Shown in pieces: positions 51,285 to 61,791 of a DNA stretch of 64,000 bases. The notes beneath the pieces were generated by a model. The model made no database searches. It was not told the origin of the DNA and saw nothing but the letters and a program-made list of their open reading frames with translations. Every line of letters starts with the position of its first letter. Position 1 is the first letter of the stretch. A program made the translations under genes and the position numbers. Source of the stretch: Ktedonobacteria bacterium brp13 (lineage in GTDB: Bacteria; Chloroflexota; Ktedonobacteria; Ktedonobacterales; Ktedonobacteraceae); assembly GCA_015099395.1 (NCBI GenBank), contig AP024096.1, positions 868,001 through 932,000 of the forward strand, in the 5' to 3' direction.

Positions 51285-52172
51285 TTAACGCATACTTCCC
51301 AGCGTGACACCATGAATAAAAAAGCGTTGAAAGGCGAAAAAGAGGATAACAAGCGGCAAAATAACCATGATCGAGGCCGCCATGAGCAAATTGAACTGAA
51401 TATCATGCGTGGAACGAAACGCTTGCAAGCCAATTGACAGCGTCTGCAGCGTATCATCTTGCAAGTAGATCAGCGGCCCCATAAAGTCATTCCAGGCGCT
51501 AATCGTCGCAAAAATTGCCACAGCCGCAATTGCAGGGCGTGCCATAGGAGCCACTATCTGCCACATAATACGCCATTCACTGGCGCCATCCATGCGCGCA
51601 GCATCTAATAAATCACGCGGCACCTGGAGCAGAAATTGTCTCAGCAGAAATGTATAGAAAGCGGAACCGAAAAACGACGGAACCACCAGAGGAAGGTAGG
51701 TGTTGATCCAATGCAACCGGGCAAACATGTCAAACTGGGGAATAATAGCCAGCGGGAAAGGAATAAAAATGGTTGCCAGTACGAGGTAGAATACCAGATC
51801 GCGACCAGGCCACTCAATGCATGCAAAGCCATAGGCCACGATCAGATTCGATAACACTGCACCAATGACAGAAAGCGCGGTAATCAGTACTGAATTCAGA
51901 AAATATGTGGCGAAAGGAATCGTCTCAAACGCCTTGACAAAGTTATCCCACGCCCAGTTCTGCGGTATGATGGTCGGTGGGGTCAGCGCCAGTTCGGTAT
52001 TTGACTTCAATGCCGTGACAACCATCCAATAGAATGGCAGCAGAAAGATCAAGGACATCAGGATCAAGAAGACACGTACGAGCACCCTTTCCAGGATGCG
52101 TTTTCCGGACACAGCGCTGATACGCTTGCCCTTTTGACGTTCAACGTAATTTTTGCCTATCGCTAGTTTCAT
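51285..52172 (-). CDS. Carbohydrate ABC transporter permease, MalG-like
   Basis: 295 residues with six helices. The EAA-type loop is DAARMDGASEWRIMWQIVAPMARP, contacting the ATPase. AFLLPFYWMVVTALK-like N-terminal (here IFLLPFYWMVVTALK) and the WNDFMGPLIYL motif are MalG features. The ATG at 52172 has AGGAG eight bases upstream; the longer frame to 52265 is rejected. It lies 54 bases before the binding-protein gene and 146 after the other permease. Confidence 0.93.
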   Translation of the reverse strand: MKLAIGKNYVERQKGKRISAVSGKRILERVLVRVFLILMSLIFLLPFYWMVVTALKSNTELALTPPTIIPQNWAWDNFVKAFETIPFATYFLNSVLITALSVIGAVLSNLIVAYGFACIEWPGRDLVFYLVLATIFIPFPLAIIPQFDMFARLHWINTYLPLVVPSFFGSAFYTFLLRQFLLQVPRDLLDAARMDGASEWRIMWQIVAPMARPAIAAVAIFATISAWNDFMGPLIYLQDDTLQTLSIGLQAFRSTHDIQFNLLMAASIMVILPLVILFFAFQRFFIHGVTLGSMR

Positions 52173-52318
52173 GCGTCTTTCTCCTAAAATTCGAAGTATT
52201 GTCTGCACTCCAGGTTCTTTTGTTGTCCCTGCCGATATCGCTTTTCTGCACAAAAACGAACACACGATGCAGAGAAAAGGATTACAAACGAATACACCAC
52301 AACATGGGTGTGCTCTCC

Positions 52319-53227
52319 TTAGCTGACGAGCTCGTAGTTTACAAAGCGCTGAGAGAGCCTGTACACGATCACCGCCAGTATCAGACCAAAGATAAAGAGC
52401 ACGACAGATAGAGCGCAGGCATACCCCAACTGGGCATAGCTAAAGGCATTTTTATACATATAATACATATAAAACAAGGTACCATTGCCTGGTCCACCAT
52501 TTGTCATGATATATGCTGGCGCAAAGACTTGTAAGCCAGCGCTGATACCGGTGATCAGATTGAAGAGAATAACCGGAGATAGCAATGGCAATGTGATATG
52601 CAGAAAGCAGGTCAGGCGATTGGCGCCATCGATTTGCGCAGCTTCATAGAGTGTCCTGGGAATGCTATTCAGGCCAGCCAGAAAAATCAAAGCGATGTTG
52701 CCAGCTCCTAGTTGTGCCAGAACCACAATGACCAGTTTCGCACTTGTTGGATCACCGAGATAGTTAATATTGGGAACACCAAACAGACCGAATGCCCGAT
52801 TTACAATACCATACTGAGGATTCACCAATACGATAAAGATGAATGACAGGGCGAAAATAGGCACCAGTGAAGGTAAGTACAGAGCGGTACGATAGGCGGA
52901 TACTTCTCGCACTGCTCGGCTCATCGCCAGCGCCAGCAGGAGCGCAACAACAAGGCCAACAGGAATGGCCCAGAACAAGTAGAATGCCGTGTTGTAAATT
53001 GATTGCCAGACCAGCGGATCAGTAAACAACCGGATGTAGTTCGCCGTACCAAGCCAGACGGGGGTCAGAAATCCAGAGTAGCGCGTGAAGCTCATGACAC
53101 AGGAGTAAACCAGAGGATAGAGCACAAAAACGAGAAACCCAATCATCCATGGGCTGATAAAGAGAAGACCCTTTCTGAGATTAGAACGGTCTCTTCGGGT
53201 CATAGGAGTGCGGGTGATTGCAGCCAA
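52319..53227 (-). CDS. Carbohydrate ABC transporter permease, MalF-like
   Basis: 302 residues with six helices. It has the EAA loop EAAQIDGANRLTCFLHITLPLLSP and the typical start GLLFISPWMIGFLVFVLYPL. AYIMTNGGPGNGT is the conserved MalF-family C-terminal motif. The start is a TTG at 53227, decided by a perfect AGGAGG eight bases upstream. It is the first gene of the transporter operon, with a promoter at 53403-53431. No ATPase gene is in the operon; a shared MsmX/UgpC-type ATPase must be elsewhere. Confidence 0.93.
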   Translation of the reverse strand: MAAITRTPMTRRDRSNLRKGLLFISPWMIGFLVFVLYPLVYSCVMSFTRYSGFLTPVWLGTANYIRLFTDPLVWQSIYNTAFYLFWAIPVGLVVALLLALAMSRAVREVSAYRTALYLPSLVPIFALSFIFIVLVNPQYGIVNRAFGLFGVPNINYLGDPTSAKLVIVVLAQLGAGNIALIFLAGLNSIPRTLYEAAQIDGANRLTCFLHITLPLLSPVILFNLITGISAGLQVFAPAYIMTNGGPGNGTLFYMYYMYKNAFSYAQLGYACALSVVLFIFGLILAVIVYRLSQRFVNYELVS

Positions 53228-53402
53228 AATCGTGCCTCCTTAACAGATCGATCAACTCATTTGCTCAGGATTTGTCACCTCTAACCACGTTGTGATCACG
53301 TGGAGCCAGCGCTAAGGGCGAGAGACGGGGGCCAGATCAGTACTGCTTCATCTCATCTCGTAGTGATAGTTGTGTTTCTATCTCGTTTCTGTATATAATA
53401 CG

Positions 53403-53431
53403 ATACTATCTCATGTACATTCCATTGTCAA
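53403..53431 (-). promoter_or_regulatory. Promoter of the sugar ABC operon
   Basis: Consensus -35 TTGACA (53426-53431 on the complement), 17-base spacer, -10 TAGTAT (53403-53408 on the complement). It lies in a 418-base gene-free stretch (53228-53645) that otherwise holds only the GH38 terminator. Confidence 0.6.
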
Positions 53432-53577
53432 GATCTATGAGGAATATTAATCTTAACAATAGTGAAATATCTTTTGCAGCTCTCCATCGAATATGCTCAC
53501 AAGACAGTGATGTCAGAAATAATCTGGACTGACCACCAATTACGCTGTGTCAAGAAACCTTTACGGTTCTAGAAAAA

Positions 53578-53623
53578 AATGAACCAAAGACTTCATGTAT
53601 TGACACGAAGTTTCTGGTTCATT
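53578..53623 (-). terminator. Terminator of the GH38 mannosidase gene
   Basis: A 17-base stem with two mismatches or wobbles (AATGAACCAAAGACTTC with its complement) has seven T beyond it in the minus direction, 23 bases past the stop at 53646. Confidence 0.8.
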
Positions 53624-53645
53624 CTACTAAGAGTATCCAGGTGGT

Positions 53646-56600
53646 TTAAGCTCTGATGATGCGCAAGGTCACAATCTCGAAAGGGTGTACGGAGAAGGTG
53701 ACATCGTGGCCGTTGACGGTCAGTGCAGTCCTATCATGTTCCAGAATATTTGAGCGGTAGGCTTCTGCAACTTCAAAGCCAACCGTGAGGGTGACTTTGC
53801 CGCGACTGCGCTGGCTTTCGTACAAGCGTACAATGATGCCGTTGCCATCTTCGGCGACCTTAACTGTCTCGATGACGATGTTGGGCTTGTCGACGGAGAA
53901 CAGTGTTGGCAATTGTTGTTCTTGTCGAGCTGCATCTTTCGTCAGTTCAGATGGAACCGTGTAGACGAGGAGTGGATCGTTGAGCAGATAGCTGGCACGG
54001 ATCGTCTCCTCATTCCAACTACCGGCGTGCGGGAACAGACTATAGGTGAAGTGATGCTCACCTTGATCGGCTTCGGGATCAGGGATCTTTGGACTGCGCA
54101 ATAAGCTGATACGCATGACGTTTTCAAGGACATCATGCCCATACTTACAATCATTGAGCAAGCTCACGCCGTAATCACCTTCGCTGAGATCAATCCATTT
54201 TTGTGCACATACTTCAAAGCGTGCGTAGTCCCAACTGGTATTACGATGTGTCGGACGCTGTACATTACCCCACTGGATCTCGTAGTTGGCTACTGGATTA
54301 AGGATGTCAACTGGGAACGCCGCCTTCAGCAAGATATGGCGCTCTCGCCAGTCGATCTTCGTCGCGATATCCAGGCGTGGGCTATTGTAGTTCAAGGTGA
54401 CGTATTGGGTGTAGTTACTGTGCAGGATGCGACGTTGAATCTCAAGCGTCGCGCGCAATGGTCCAGTCTCGACGACTCGGATGGAGTGAGCGGGCTCGGC
54501 TAACCACTGTTTGTCATCATAGAAGATGTCGATATCCCAGGCATCCCAGTACATCGGACGATCCTCGAATGCCTGGAACTGGTTCGCGATTGCCCCTTTG
54601 GGGAGGACTTCGCGCTCGTTGATCTTATCGTAGACACGGATGATATCGCCATCAGTGTTGATCTCGATGCGGACGTATCTGTTCTCAAGCCGTGTAGACG
54701 TGGCTGTAAGCTCTGTCGTCGGTTTGCTGATCTCACCATCTACGAGTTTCAGACTATGTACGCTCGCAGGCTGCATATTGTCAGTTGCGATCCAGGTACC
54801 ATCCACCGCCGTCTGTGTGTAGACTGGCTCATCAGTCTTGACTCTGGCCAGATGCTTCCCAGCAGGCAGTTTTTGTGACCAGAATGCCAGGTCGCCACGC
54901 TCGAACGATGTCGTATTGGCCAGCAAGAGATCGCCTCCGGTGACAGTCGCAATCGTCCGTAACGCCTCGTCTCGTACCTTTTCACCAAGGGTGGTAACCT
55001 GCTGATAATCACGAGTCGAGTCGACATAGACTTCGTTGATACTACTTCCTGGGATAATGTCATGGAACTGGTTCAGACAAATCAAGCGCCACGCCTGAAG
55101 CACGTCTGCATATGGATAGGCATAAGCTGTATCGAGTAACGTGGCCTGCGTTGCTAGAAACTCTGCATCGTGCAGTAAGAACTCGCTTTTCCGATTGGAG
55201 CGCTTGTTGCGGGCCTGGGTGGTGTAGGTTCCACGATGAAGTTCTAGATAGAGCTCACCGTTCCAGGTTGGCAGGACATCACCGACACTCTCCTCTAAAT
55301 TACGGAAAAACTCACCTGCATGCTCCTGACGGACACGTGGTAAAGCTGGGAACTGAGCCATCTCGTGCAGATTCTCTAACATCTCACGGGTTGGGCCACC
55401 ACCACCATCGCCATAGCCATAAGCTAGTAATACCGGTGGTGTCTTGTCCTCGTGACCGATATCTTTTTGTCTGAAATTTTCCCAGGTTTCCAGGACCTCT
55501 TTGGGTGTAGCCATCGCATTATAGCCGCTATCGGAAGGACTAAAGTGGGTGAGTACGCGCGTTCCATCAATGCCTTGCCACCAGAAACTGTGGTACGGGA
55601 ATTTATTATACTGACTCCAGGCGATTTTAATCGTGAAGAAATAATCGATTTCCGACTCTTTGAGCAATTGTGGCAGTGCCCAGGCGTATCCAAAGACATC
55701 GGGTAACCAGAGCACATTCGTCTCAGCATGCCCACCGAAATGCTCGGCAAAGAAGCTACGGCCCAGTAAGAATTGGCGCGCCAGTGACTCAGGACCGCTC
55801 AGGTTGCAGTCGGCCTCGACCCACATGCCTCCGGTGACCTCCCAACGCCCCTCAGAGACACGGTGTTTGATCTCCTCTAATACTTCTGGATGGTCCTGCC
55901 GGACGTATTCATAGAGTTGAGGCGTGCTCTGCGTAAAGTGATAGTCAGGGAATTGTTCCATTAAACGCAGTGCAGTGGTGAAAGTACGTGATGCCTTACG
56001 CCGCGTCTGCCCCAGGGGCCAGAGCCAGGCGACATCGATATGGGCATGACCAGCCGCGATAATCTCAACATCCAAAGGTGCGCCTGCTTGCGCGATTCCT
56101 CCCCGCAAGGCAGCCAGAGCCTCAGGCACGCTCTTGTAGAAGTCCTCGCCAAATGGCTCACGGGTATCAAGAATAGTAAAGGCGCGATCCAACGCTGCCA
56201 GTACTTTACCACGTGCGGGTGTGTTTTCACTCATCACCTGGGCTGCGCCAACGGCTACGCGTGCTACAGCGATCAGTTCGCGTGTTGGTTGATCGATGAC
56301 AACCACCTCACAGGGTCGCATCAATAACTGCGTGCCCAGATCAGGAGGGGCCATACCATCTCCGCCCATGCCGGTCCACCCGTGCAAGACTAAAAGATGT
56401 TTCTGTCCATCACGCAATTCTGGGCGTACAAGGAACTCCCGATGATTACGGTCACAGGATGCGTAGGATGCACCATCAATATAAGCAAGTGCTTCCGGGT
56501 GAACGAACTCGCCTGCATCGCCAATAGGTAAGGAAAGTGCTACCTGCGCATCTTTATCCCAATCTGCAGGTACTGTGAAATGGGTGCGTAACACGAAATC

Positions 56601-56810
56601 CGTACGCCACCTTCCCCAGTAGGTATGCGGTTCAATGACTGCCCATTCGCTATCATCGACGTCGAGGCCCACCGGTGGCAGTGCACGTGGGCTCTCAAGC
56701 GTATGATAACGAAATGGTGCGATCTCCTGTCGTTGTCGATACACTAGCGGTGTAATCAGATTCAATCGTTGTGAAATCTTCTCAATGGTCCAGCGAATCT
56801 GATGAAACAT
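53646..56810 (-). CDS. Alpha-mannosidase, glycoside hydrolase family 38
   Basis: 1054 residues, full length for large GH38 enzymes. The catalytic (beta/alpha) domain has the zinc site H257-x-D259 in AAGHAHIDVAWLWPLGQTRR, the nucleophile Asp371 in VLWLPDVFGYAWALPQL, and SEGRWEVTGGMWVEADCN. The central three-helix and C-terminal beta-domains follow. No signal peptide, so it is cytoplasmic and probably removes mannose from imported oligosaccharides. AAAGGAG seven bases before the ATG at 56810 sets the start; the frame extends 56 residues further without reason. It is in the same direction as, and upstream of, the sugar ABC operon. Confidence 0.95.
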   Translation of the reverse strand: MFHQIRWTIEKISQRLNLITPLVYRQRQEIAPFRYHTLESPRALPPVGLDVDDSEWAVIEPHTYWGRWRTDFVLRTHFTVPADWDKDAQVALSLPIGDAGEFVHPEALAYIDGASYASCDRNHREFLVRPELRDGQKHLLVLHGWTGMGGDGMAPPDLGTQLLMRPCEVVVIDQPTRELIAVARVAVGAAQVMSENTPARGKVLAALDRAFTILDTREPFGEDFYKSVPEALAALRGGIAQAGAPLDVEIIAAGHAHIDVAWLWPLGQTRRKASRTFTTALRLMEQFPDYHFTQSTPQLYEYVRQDHPEVLEEIKHRVSEGRWEVTGGMWVEADCNLSGPESLARQFLLGRSFFAEHFGGHAETNVLWLPDVFGYAWALPQLLKESEIDYFFTIKIAWSQYNKFPYHSFWWQGIDGTRVLTHFSPSDSGYNAMATPKEVLETWENFRQKDIGHEDKTPPVLLAYGYGDGGGGPTREMLENLHEMAQFPALPRVRQEHAGEFFRNLEESVGDVLPTWNGELYLELHRGTYTTQARNKRSNRKSEFLLHDAEFLATQATLLDTAYAYPYADVLQAWRLICLNQFHDIIPGSSINEVYVDSTRDYQQVTTLGEKVRDEALRTIATVTGGDLLLANTTSFERGDLAFWSQKLPAGKHLARVKTDEPVYTQTAVDGTWIATDNMQPASVHSLKLVDGEISKPTTELTATSTRLENRYVRIEINTDGDIIRVYDKINEREVLPKGAIANQFQAFEDRPMYWDAWDIDIFYDDKQWLAEPAHSIRVVETGPLRATLEIQRRILHSNYTQYVTLNYNSPRLDIATKIDWRERHILLKAAFPVDILNPVANYEIQWGNVQRPTHRNTSWDYARFEVCAQKWIDLSEGDYGVSLLNDCKYGHDVLENVMRISLLRSPKIPDPEADQGEHHFTYSLFPHAGSWNEETIRASYLLNDPLLVYTVPSELTKDAARQEQQLPTLFSVDKPNIVIETVKVAEDGNGIIVRLYESQRSRGKVTLTVGFEVAEAYRSNILEHDRTALTVNGHDVTFSVHPFEIVTLRIIRA

Positions 56811-58029
56811 AAGTCTCTCCTTTGTTACGCACAGTAAACAGTGCCATTGTAACATATCAGATAACCTTTTTCTAATCAACACTAACCGATAAAAACTGAC
56901 AAAGGCAGACAGAACATTGTAGGAAAATATGAGATTTACCAGGGAGAGAATTAACACCATAAGTACAGTAAACGACATTTAAGGATAAAATATTGATGCA
57001 TATGCTAACGAGAATATGCTTTGTAATGCTTTGATAAGCGAAATCCTTTCAGAAATGTTTAATAGAGCAAACAGTCTCTAACCACGATAGATCAGCTTTA
57101 CAGGAGAAACATAATTGATAAGGAATTGATTGGTACTTGAAGCTTTCATCACAGAATGTAAATGTTTATATATTCGATCTATCTTCCAACTTTGCAGGTA
57201 TTAATACGTATTGAAATATGAACAATATTACATATTGGAAGGAATCATCTGTATGCAACAATCTCAAAGAGAAGACACAAGTCCGACATCTTCGCAGTTA
57301 TATGCGAAAGAGACTTTCTCATCAGGCTGGCTTGCTCGACAGCGTTCTTTTTGAACTATTGGCTAGCGCATGTCAGGCACAAGTAATGCTGAACTTGTCT
57401 CGCTAGTTGTCAACAAGGTGTTAGGTAACTGATTCTTGACTCCTTGTTGACAACTATTTCTACCGAATTTGCCTCACTTTCTTGCTCATTTTCTTGCTTT
57501 CTTCTATCAGTTTTAGCATGAATTTATGCTGGTCGCATTTCATTTTTTCTCTCTGCCACTGTATAACGTCTACAATTGATTTACTTGCACCCTTGATTAT
57601 TCTATAAATGTTATGTTACTATTATCTATGTATTCAGATATATGAATCAATTGGTTTTTTATCTGTAAATACAATGAATGTCAGTACTTAGCCTTCTTTT
57701 TCAAAAGAACTTCGTCCATGCGAAAAGGACAGTGGTGACCTGTGTACGTAAAATACGAAATGCTCGCAAGAAACGAAGGAAAAAGACAAGCTAAAGGCAC
57801 TTTCATTTACTTGATGCATACCTGTTAGGGAATACATTCATTACGAGAGGCTTCAATCGACAGTTCACGTGATCAGTGTTTGACCATAAAGAACGCCAGA
57901 AGCCCCTTATAAATGTGAAATACACGTAGTACGTATTTTGTGTACTCATATTAGTGCGTGTTAGCGCGTGCAGCTATTCCTATACAGGTATGTATATGTT
58001 GTTTGCTGGAACAAGGAGGAGACAGCAAA
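56811..58029. other. Long divergent intergenic region between the two mannosidase genes
   Basis: About 1.2 kb, AT-rich. GGAAGGAATC precedes an ATG at 57253 with a 33-codon frame ending at 57354 (contains SQLYAKETFSSGWLARQRSF), and frame +1 continues it, so it may be a decayed small gene. A perfect 15-base-pair hairpin (TAGTTGTCAACAAGG / CCTTGTTGACAACTA, 57404-57456) follows on the plus strand. The region must also hold the promoters of both mannosidases; no clear operator was recognised. Confidence 0.45.
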
Positions 58030-61000
58030 ATGCACGCTCAAAGTAAGAAGCGTACGGTTGCTAGTATCATAGTCTTACTGACAACACTGTTTACCATCTG
58101 TCTTACGTCAACCGTAGGCAATGCGCAAGCAGCGTCAGCGTCAGTCACACCTTCATCTACACCGGATCTGGCTAGCTTAGTTGATCCATTTACTGCGACA
58201 GGTTCCTCGCCTAACGGACCCGGTGGTTGGAACGTAGGTAATGATTTCCCGGGCGCAGATGCTCCATTTGGTATGGTGCAGTTTAGTCCCGACAATGCGA
58301 CTGCCTGGGCAGGCGGCTACTATTATCCCAACAATCAGATCAAAGGCTTCAGCCTGACTCATCTGAGTGGGGCTGGTTGTAATGTCTATAGCGACATCCC
58401 ATTTATGCCTTATGTCGGCTCAGTAACCCAGTCGCCCGCTTCAAATCCTGCGCAGTATGTTTCGACGTTCTCTCATTCCAACGAGTCAGCCAGTGCTGGT
58501 TACTACCAGGTGAAGCTCGACAATGGAGTGAACGTACAGTTATCTGCGACCCAACATAGTGGCGCTGGCCTCTTTACTTATCCCCAGGGTCAGACTGCGA
58601 CAATGCTGGTTAATCCATCAGGATCGATCAATGGCGATAAGGATGCCTCGGCTACCATCGGTAAGAACTACATCTCCGGTTCAGCGGTCAGTGGCGGCTT
58701 CTGTGGTGCCAATGATATCTATCACGTCTACTTCTATGCTCAGTTTAGCCAGCCATTTGCTACCACTGGTACCTGGTATAACAATATCGTGTCGCCAGGC
58801 AGTACAACGGCTAAGGGCTCAAGCACAGTATCACCTGCGGTCAAGAAGTTCATGAATGCCCAGGCAAAAATGGCACAAGGAATAGCTTCACCCGCAGATG
58901 TTAAGACTGCCGCGGCTTCACCTTCGACAATCGTCTCGGGTCCTGGCTCTGGTGCCTATGTAACCTTCAATACAACGAAGAGTACTGCCATTACTGTTAA
59001 GGTTGGTCTCTCCTTTGTCAGTGCTGCGAACGCACAGCAGAACGTGAATCAGGAAAACCCAACTGGGAACTTCAACACAGTTCTGCAACAAACACAGCAG
59101 AATTGGGACCAGAAGTTGGGTGAGATTAAGGTTTCTGGTGGCACACCCGCTCAGCAGACGACCTTCTACACATCGTTATATCATGCACTTTTACAGCCGA
59201 ACGTCTTTTCTGACGTGAATGGTCAGTATCCCGGTTTTGACGGACAGATTCATACCGCTCCGAAAGGTCATGCACAATATGCGAACTATTCGGGCTGGGA
59301 TATCTACCGTTCCGAGATTCAATTAATCTCGCTACTTGCCCCTCAGCAGGCCAGCGATATTATCCAATCGATGGTCAACGATTATACACAGAGTGGACAA
59401 TTTCCAAAATGGTCTGCGGCGAACGCCGAGACCTATGTGATGGTAGGCGATCCAGCCGCTGCGATCATCTCTGATGCCTATGCCTTTGGCGTTCGTGGTT
59501 TTGATACCAAGACGGCTCTGGCGGGACTGATCAAAGAGGCTACGCAGACAAATAATATTCGCCCTGGCTTGAACTATCTTGATAGCCTTGGCTACCTGCC
59601 AGCGGACGGCAGTTATGGCTGCTGTAACTTCTATGGTCCGGCGTCGACCACACTGGAATATAATACCGCGGACTTCGCTGTCGGCTCATTTGCACAGGCA
59701 CTTGGCGATACCGCAGATTATCAGAAGTTCACGGCACGAGCACAAGATTGGGAGAATCTGCTCAATCCTGCTAACGGCAATCTGGAGCCACGTAACATGG
59801 ATGGCTCTTTCCCGAGCCCCTATGATCCAACAAGTGGCAATGGTTGGGTTGAAGGTGATGGCTCTCAATACAACTGGATGGTTCCATTCAACCTGGGTGG
59901 TCTCATCAGCGCTGAGGGCGGCAACGCCAACGTCGTGAAGCAGCTCGACTCATTCTTTACACAGCTAAATGCTGGTCCAAATGCTCCAAATGCGTTCCTG
60001 GGTAATGAGCCAACCATCGAGACACCATGGATATACGATTATGCTGGTGCACCTTATAAGACCCAGCAGGTTGTACACACTGTAGAGAACACACTCTGGT
60101 TCCCTGGTCCTGGTGGTATGGCAGGTAATGATGACCTCGGTACGATGTCAGCGTGGGATGTCTGGGCTGGTCTGGGTATGTTCCCAGAGACGCCGGGTAC
60201 AGCAAACCTTGCTCTGGCAAGCCCGCTCTTCCCGAGCATTACGGTCACTCGCCCAACCGGTCAGGTTATCACGATTAACGCTCCAGGGACTACGGCTAGC
60301 AACTATTATGTACAGAGTCTGGCAGTCAATGGTAAGACCAGTACACAACCCTGGCTGCCTGCTTCTTTCGTTGCCAATGGTGGTACACTTCAGTACACGG
60401 TTGGTAGCACGCCAAACACTACCTGGGGTAGCAGTCCTAACGATGCTCCTCCTTCCTACCAGTATGGTTCAATTCCTACCCTTGTCTCGCTCAATCCCGG
60501 TCGTGTCACAGTAGCACCAGGGCAGCAGACATCAGCCAGCGTTACTGCTCAGAATATTAGTGGCAATGCTGCGACCGTACAATGGAGTGCAACCCCACCG
60601 GCAGGCCTGACACTCACGCCTGCTTCCGGAAGCTTTGCAGTAGCGGCCAACGGCAATGCAAATCAGTCCTTCACTGTAACTGCTGACGCAACTATGGCAG
60701 AAGGTGTCTATAGCATTCCGCTTACTGCACAGACCAGCGCTGGTGTAAAGCTACCGATCTCAGCACTTACCGTCGTTGTTGCGAAACCAGGTAACCTGCT
60801 TGGTGAATTCAATAATGCTGGTATCTCTAATGATGGGCAGGGGAATGCTAATGTCGATGGTGATGGTTACAGCTACTCCGCACAGCAACTTGCTGCGGCA
60901 GGCTATACACCGGGCGCGACAGTGACTGTTAACGGTATTCAATATGCATGGCCGAATGTGGCAGCAGGTACATTTGACAATGTCCAGACCGCTGGGCAAA

Positions 61001-61359
61001 TCCTGCAAACGCCAAGTGCTAAGGCGGGAGCTACTCAGCTGACTTTCCTTGGTTGTGCTACAAATGGACCGTCTGTGGGCAACGTAACGATTACCTATAC
61101 CGATGGCAGTACACAGACTGCTCAACTCGGCTTTAGCGACTGGACACTTGGGGGCGGTTCTTCTCAGCCTTCATATGGTAATACGGTCGCTGTGAAAACA
61201 GCTTACCGTAACGCTGGGGCTGGACAAGATCAGACTGCGGCATACGTTTTCGCTTCGGCACCTATCTCGCTCAATACGAGCAAGCAGGTTGCCAGTGTAA
61301 CGTTGCCTACTTCAGTCAATCAGGGTTCACTCCACATCTTCGCTATAGCTGTCTCCTAA
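58030..61359 (+). CDS. Secreted alpha-1,2-mannosidase, glycoside hydrolase family 92
   Basis: 1109 residues. A Sec signal peptide (residues ~1-36, ending NAQAASA) is followed by the GH92 region: an N-terminal beta-domain (DPFTATG, NDFPGADAPFGMVQFSPD, GFSLTHLSGAGC) and the (alpha/alpha)6 domain with YSGWDIYRSEIQLISLL, MVGDPAAAIISDAY, GNEPTIETPWIYDY and GGMAGNDDLGTMSAWDVWAG (catalytic acids and Ca site). A NEW3-type domain (LNPGRVTVAPGQQTSASV) and a C-terminal beta-domain complete it. It should trim terminal alpha-mannose from glycans outside the cell. GGAGGAG nine bases upstream sets the ATG at 58030. Confidence 0.94.
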   Translation: MHAQSKKRTVASIIVLLTTLFTICLTSTVGNAQAASASVTPSSTPDLASLVDPFTATGSSPNGPGGWNVGNDFPGADAPFGMVQFSPDNATAWAGGYYYPNNQIKGFSLTHLSGAGCNVYSDIPFMPYVGSVTQSPASNPAQYVSTFSHSNESASAGYYQVKLDNGVNVQLSATQHSGAGLFTYPQGQTATMLVNPSGSINGDKDASATIGKNYISGSAVSGGFCGANDIYHVYFYAQFSQPFATTGTWYNNIVSPGSTTAKGSSTVSPAVKKFMNAQAKMAQGIASPADVKTAAASPSTIVSGPGSGAYVTFNTTKSTAITVKVGLSFVSAANAQQNVNQENPTGNFNTVLQQTQQNWDQKLGEIKVSGGTPAQQTTFYTSLYHALLQPNVFSDVNGQYPGFDGQIHTAPKGHAQYANYSGWDIYRSEIQLISLLAPQQASDIIQSMVNDYTQSGQFPKWSAANAETYVMVGDPAAAIISDAYAFGVRGFDTKTALAGLIKEATQTNNIRPGLNYLDSLGYLPADGSYGCCNFYGPASTTLEYNTADFAVGSFAQALGDTADYQKFTARAQDWENLLNPANGNLEPRNMDGSFPSPYDPTSGNGWVEGDGSQYNWMVPFNLGGLISAEGGNANVVKQLDSFFTQLNAGPNAPNAFLGNEPTIETPWIYDYAGAPYKTQQVVHTVENTLWFPGPGGMAGNDDLGTMSAWDVWAGLGMFPETPGTANLALASPLFPSITVTRPTGQVITINAPGTTASNYYVQSLAVNGKTSTQPWLPASFVANGGTLQYTVGSTPNTTWGSSPNDAPPSYQYGSIPTLVSLNPGRVTVAPGQQTSASVTAQNISGNAATVQWSATPPAGLTLTPASGSFAVAANGNANQSFTVTADATMAEGVYSIPLTAQTSAGVKLPISALTVVVAKPGNLLGEFNNAGISNDGQGNANVDGDGYSYSAQQLAAAGYTPGATVTVNGIQYAWPNVAAGTFDNVQTAGQILQTPSAKAGATQLTFLGCATNGPSVGNVTITYTDGSTQTAQLGFSDWTLGGGSSQPSYGNTVAVKTAYRNAGAGQDQTAAYVFASAPISLNTSKQVASVTLPTSVNQGSLHIFAIAVS

Positions 61360-61408
61360 ACTGTTCCCTACGTACATATACATGGTCACCTTGCAAGTAA
61401 GATAGCAG

Positions 61409-61449
61409 AAGGCGCAGTGGTTCGACTTTTTGTTGAACCACTGCGCCTT
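61409..61449. terminator. Terminator between GH92 and the His-rich gene
   Basis: A perfect 15-base-pair stem (AAGGCGCAGTGGTTC / GAACCACTGCGCCTT) with an 11-base loop rich in T, between two convergent genes. Confidence 0.8.
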
Positions 61450-61467
61450 TGTGTTGACTGTATGCTT

Positions 61468-61791
61468 TTAGTGCATGGTGACGGGACCATGGTTATCACA
61501 ATGGTCTCCGTGTGGATGGTGTAGTGTACCTGCATGGAGATAGTCGACGTGATCGCCATGGGGAACAGCCTTGTCAGCATTATGCTGATGAGCGCCGGCG
61601 TCTTTCACTGGCTCACAGATATCCGGATTCTTTGCGTTTACCTCTAGGGCATGCTCATCGTAATGATCGCCATGTGAATTATGTAGGTGTCCATCGTGAA
61701 GATAGTCGATGTGCCCATTATGTTCAATCGCTGTGTGTCCACAATGCTCTCCATGTGTATGATCATGTCCTGTATGTGTTGAATGGGTCAT
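61468..61791 (-). CDS. His-rich, probably metal-binding small protein
   Basis: 107 residues, more than a quarter His. It contains two related halves with the unit HGDH-x-D and DYLHDGHLHNSHGDH / DYLHAGTLHHPHGDH. No signal peptide is visible. Such sequences bind zinc, nickel or copper and are often found next to metal transporters, but none is present here. The ATG at 61791 has AAAGGAG seven bases upstream; the frame extends to 61896 without need. A truncated copy lies 400 bases upstream. Confidence 0.75.
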   Translation of the reverse strand: MTHSTHTGHDHTHGEHCGHTAIEHNGHIDYLHDGHLHNSHGDHYDEHALEVNAKNPDICEPVKDAGAHQHNADKAVPHGDHVDYLHAGTLHHPHGDHCDNHGPVTMH

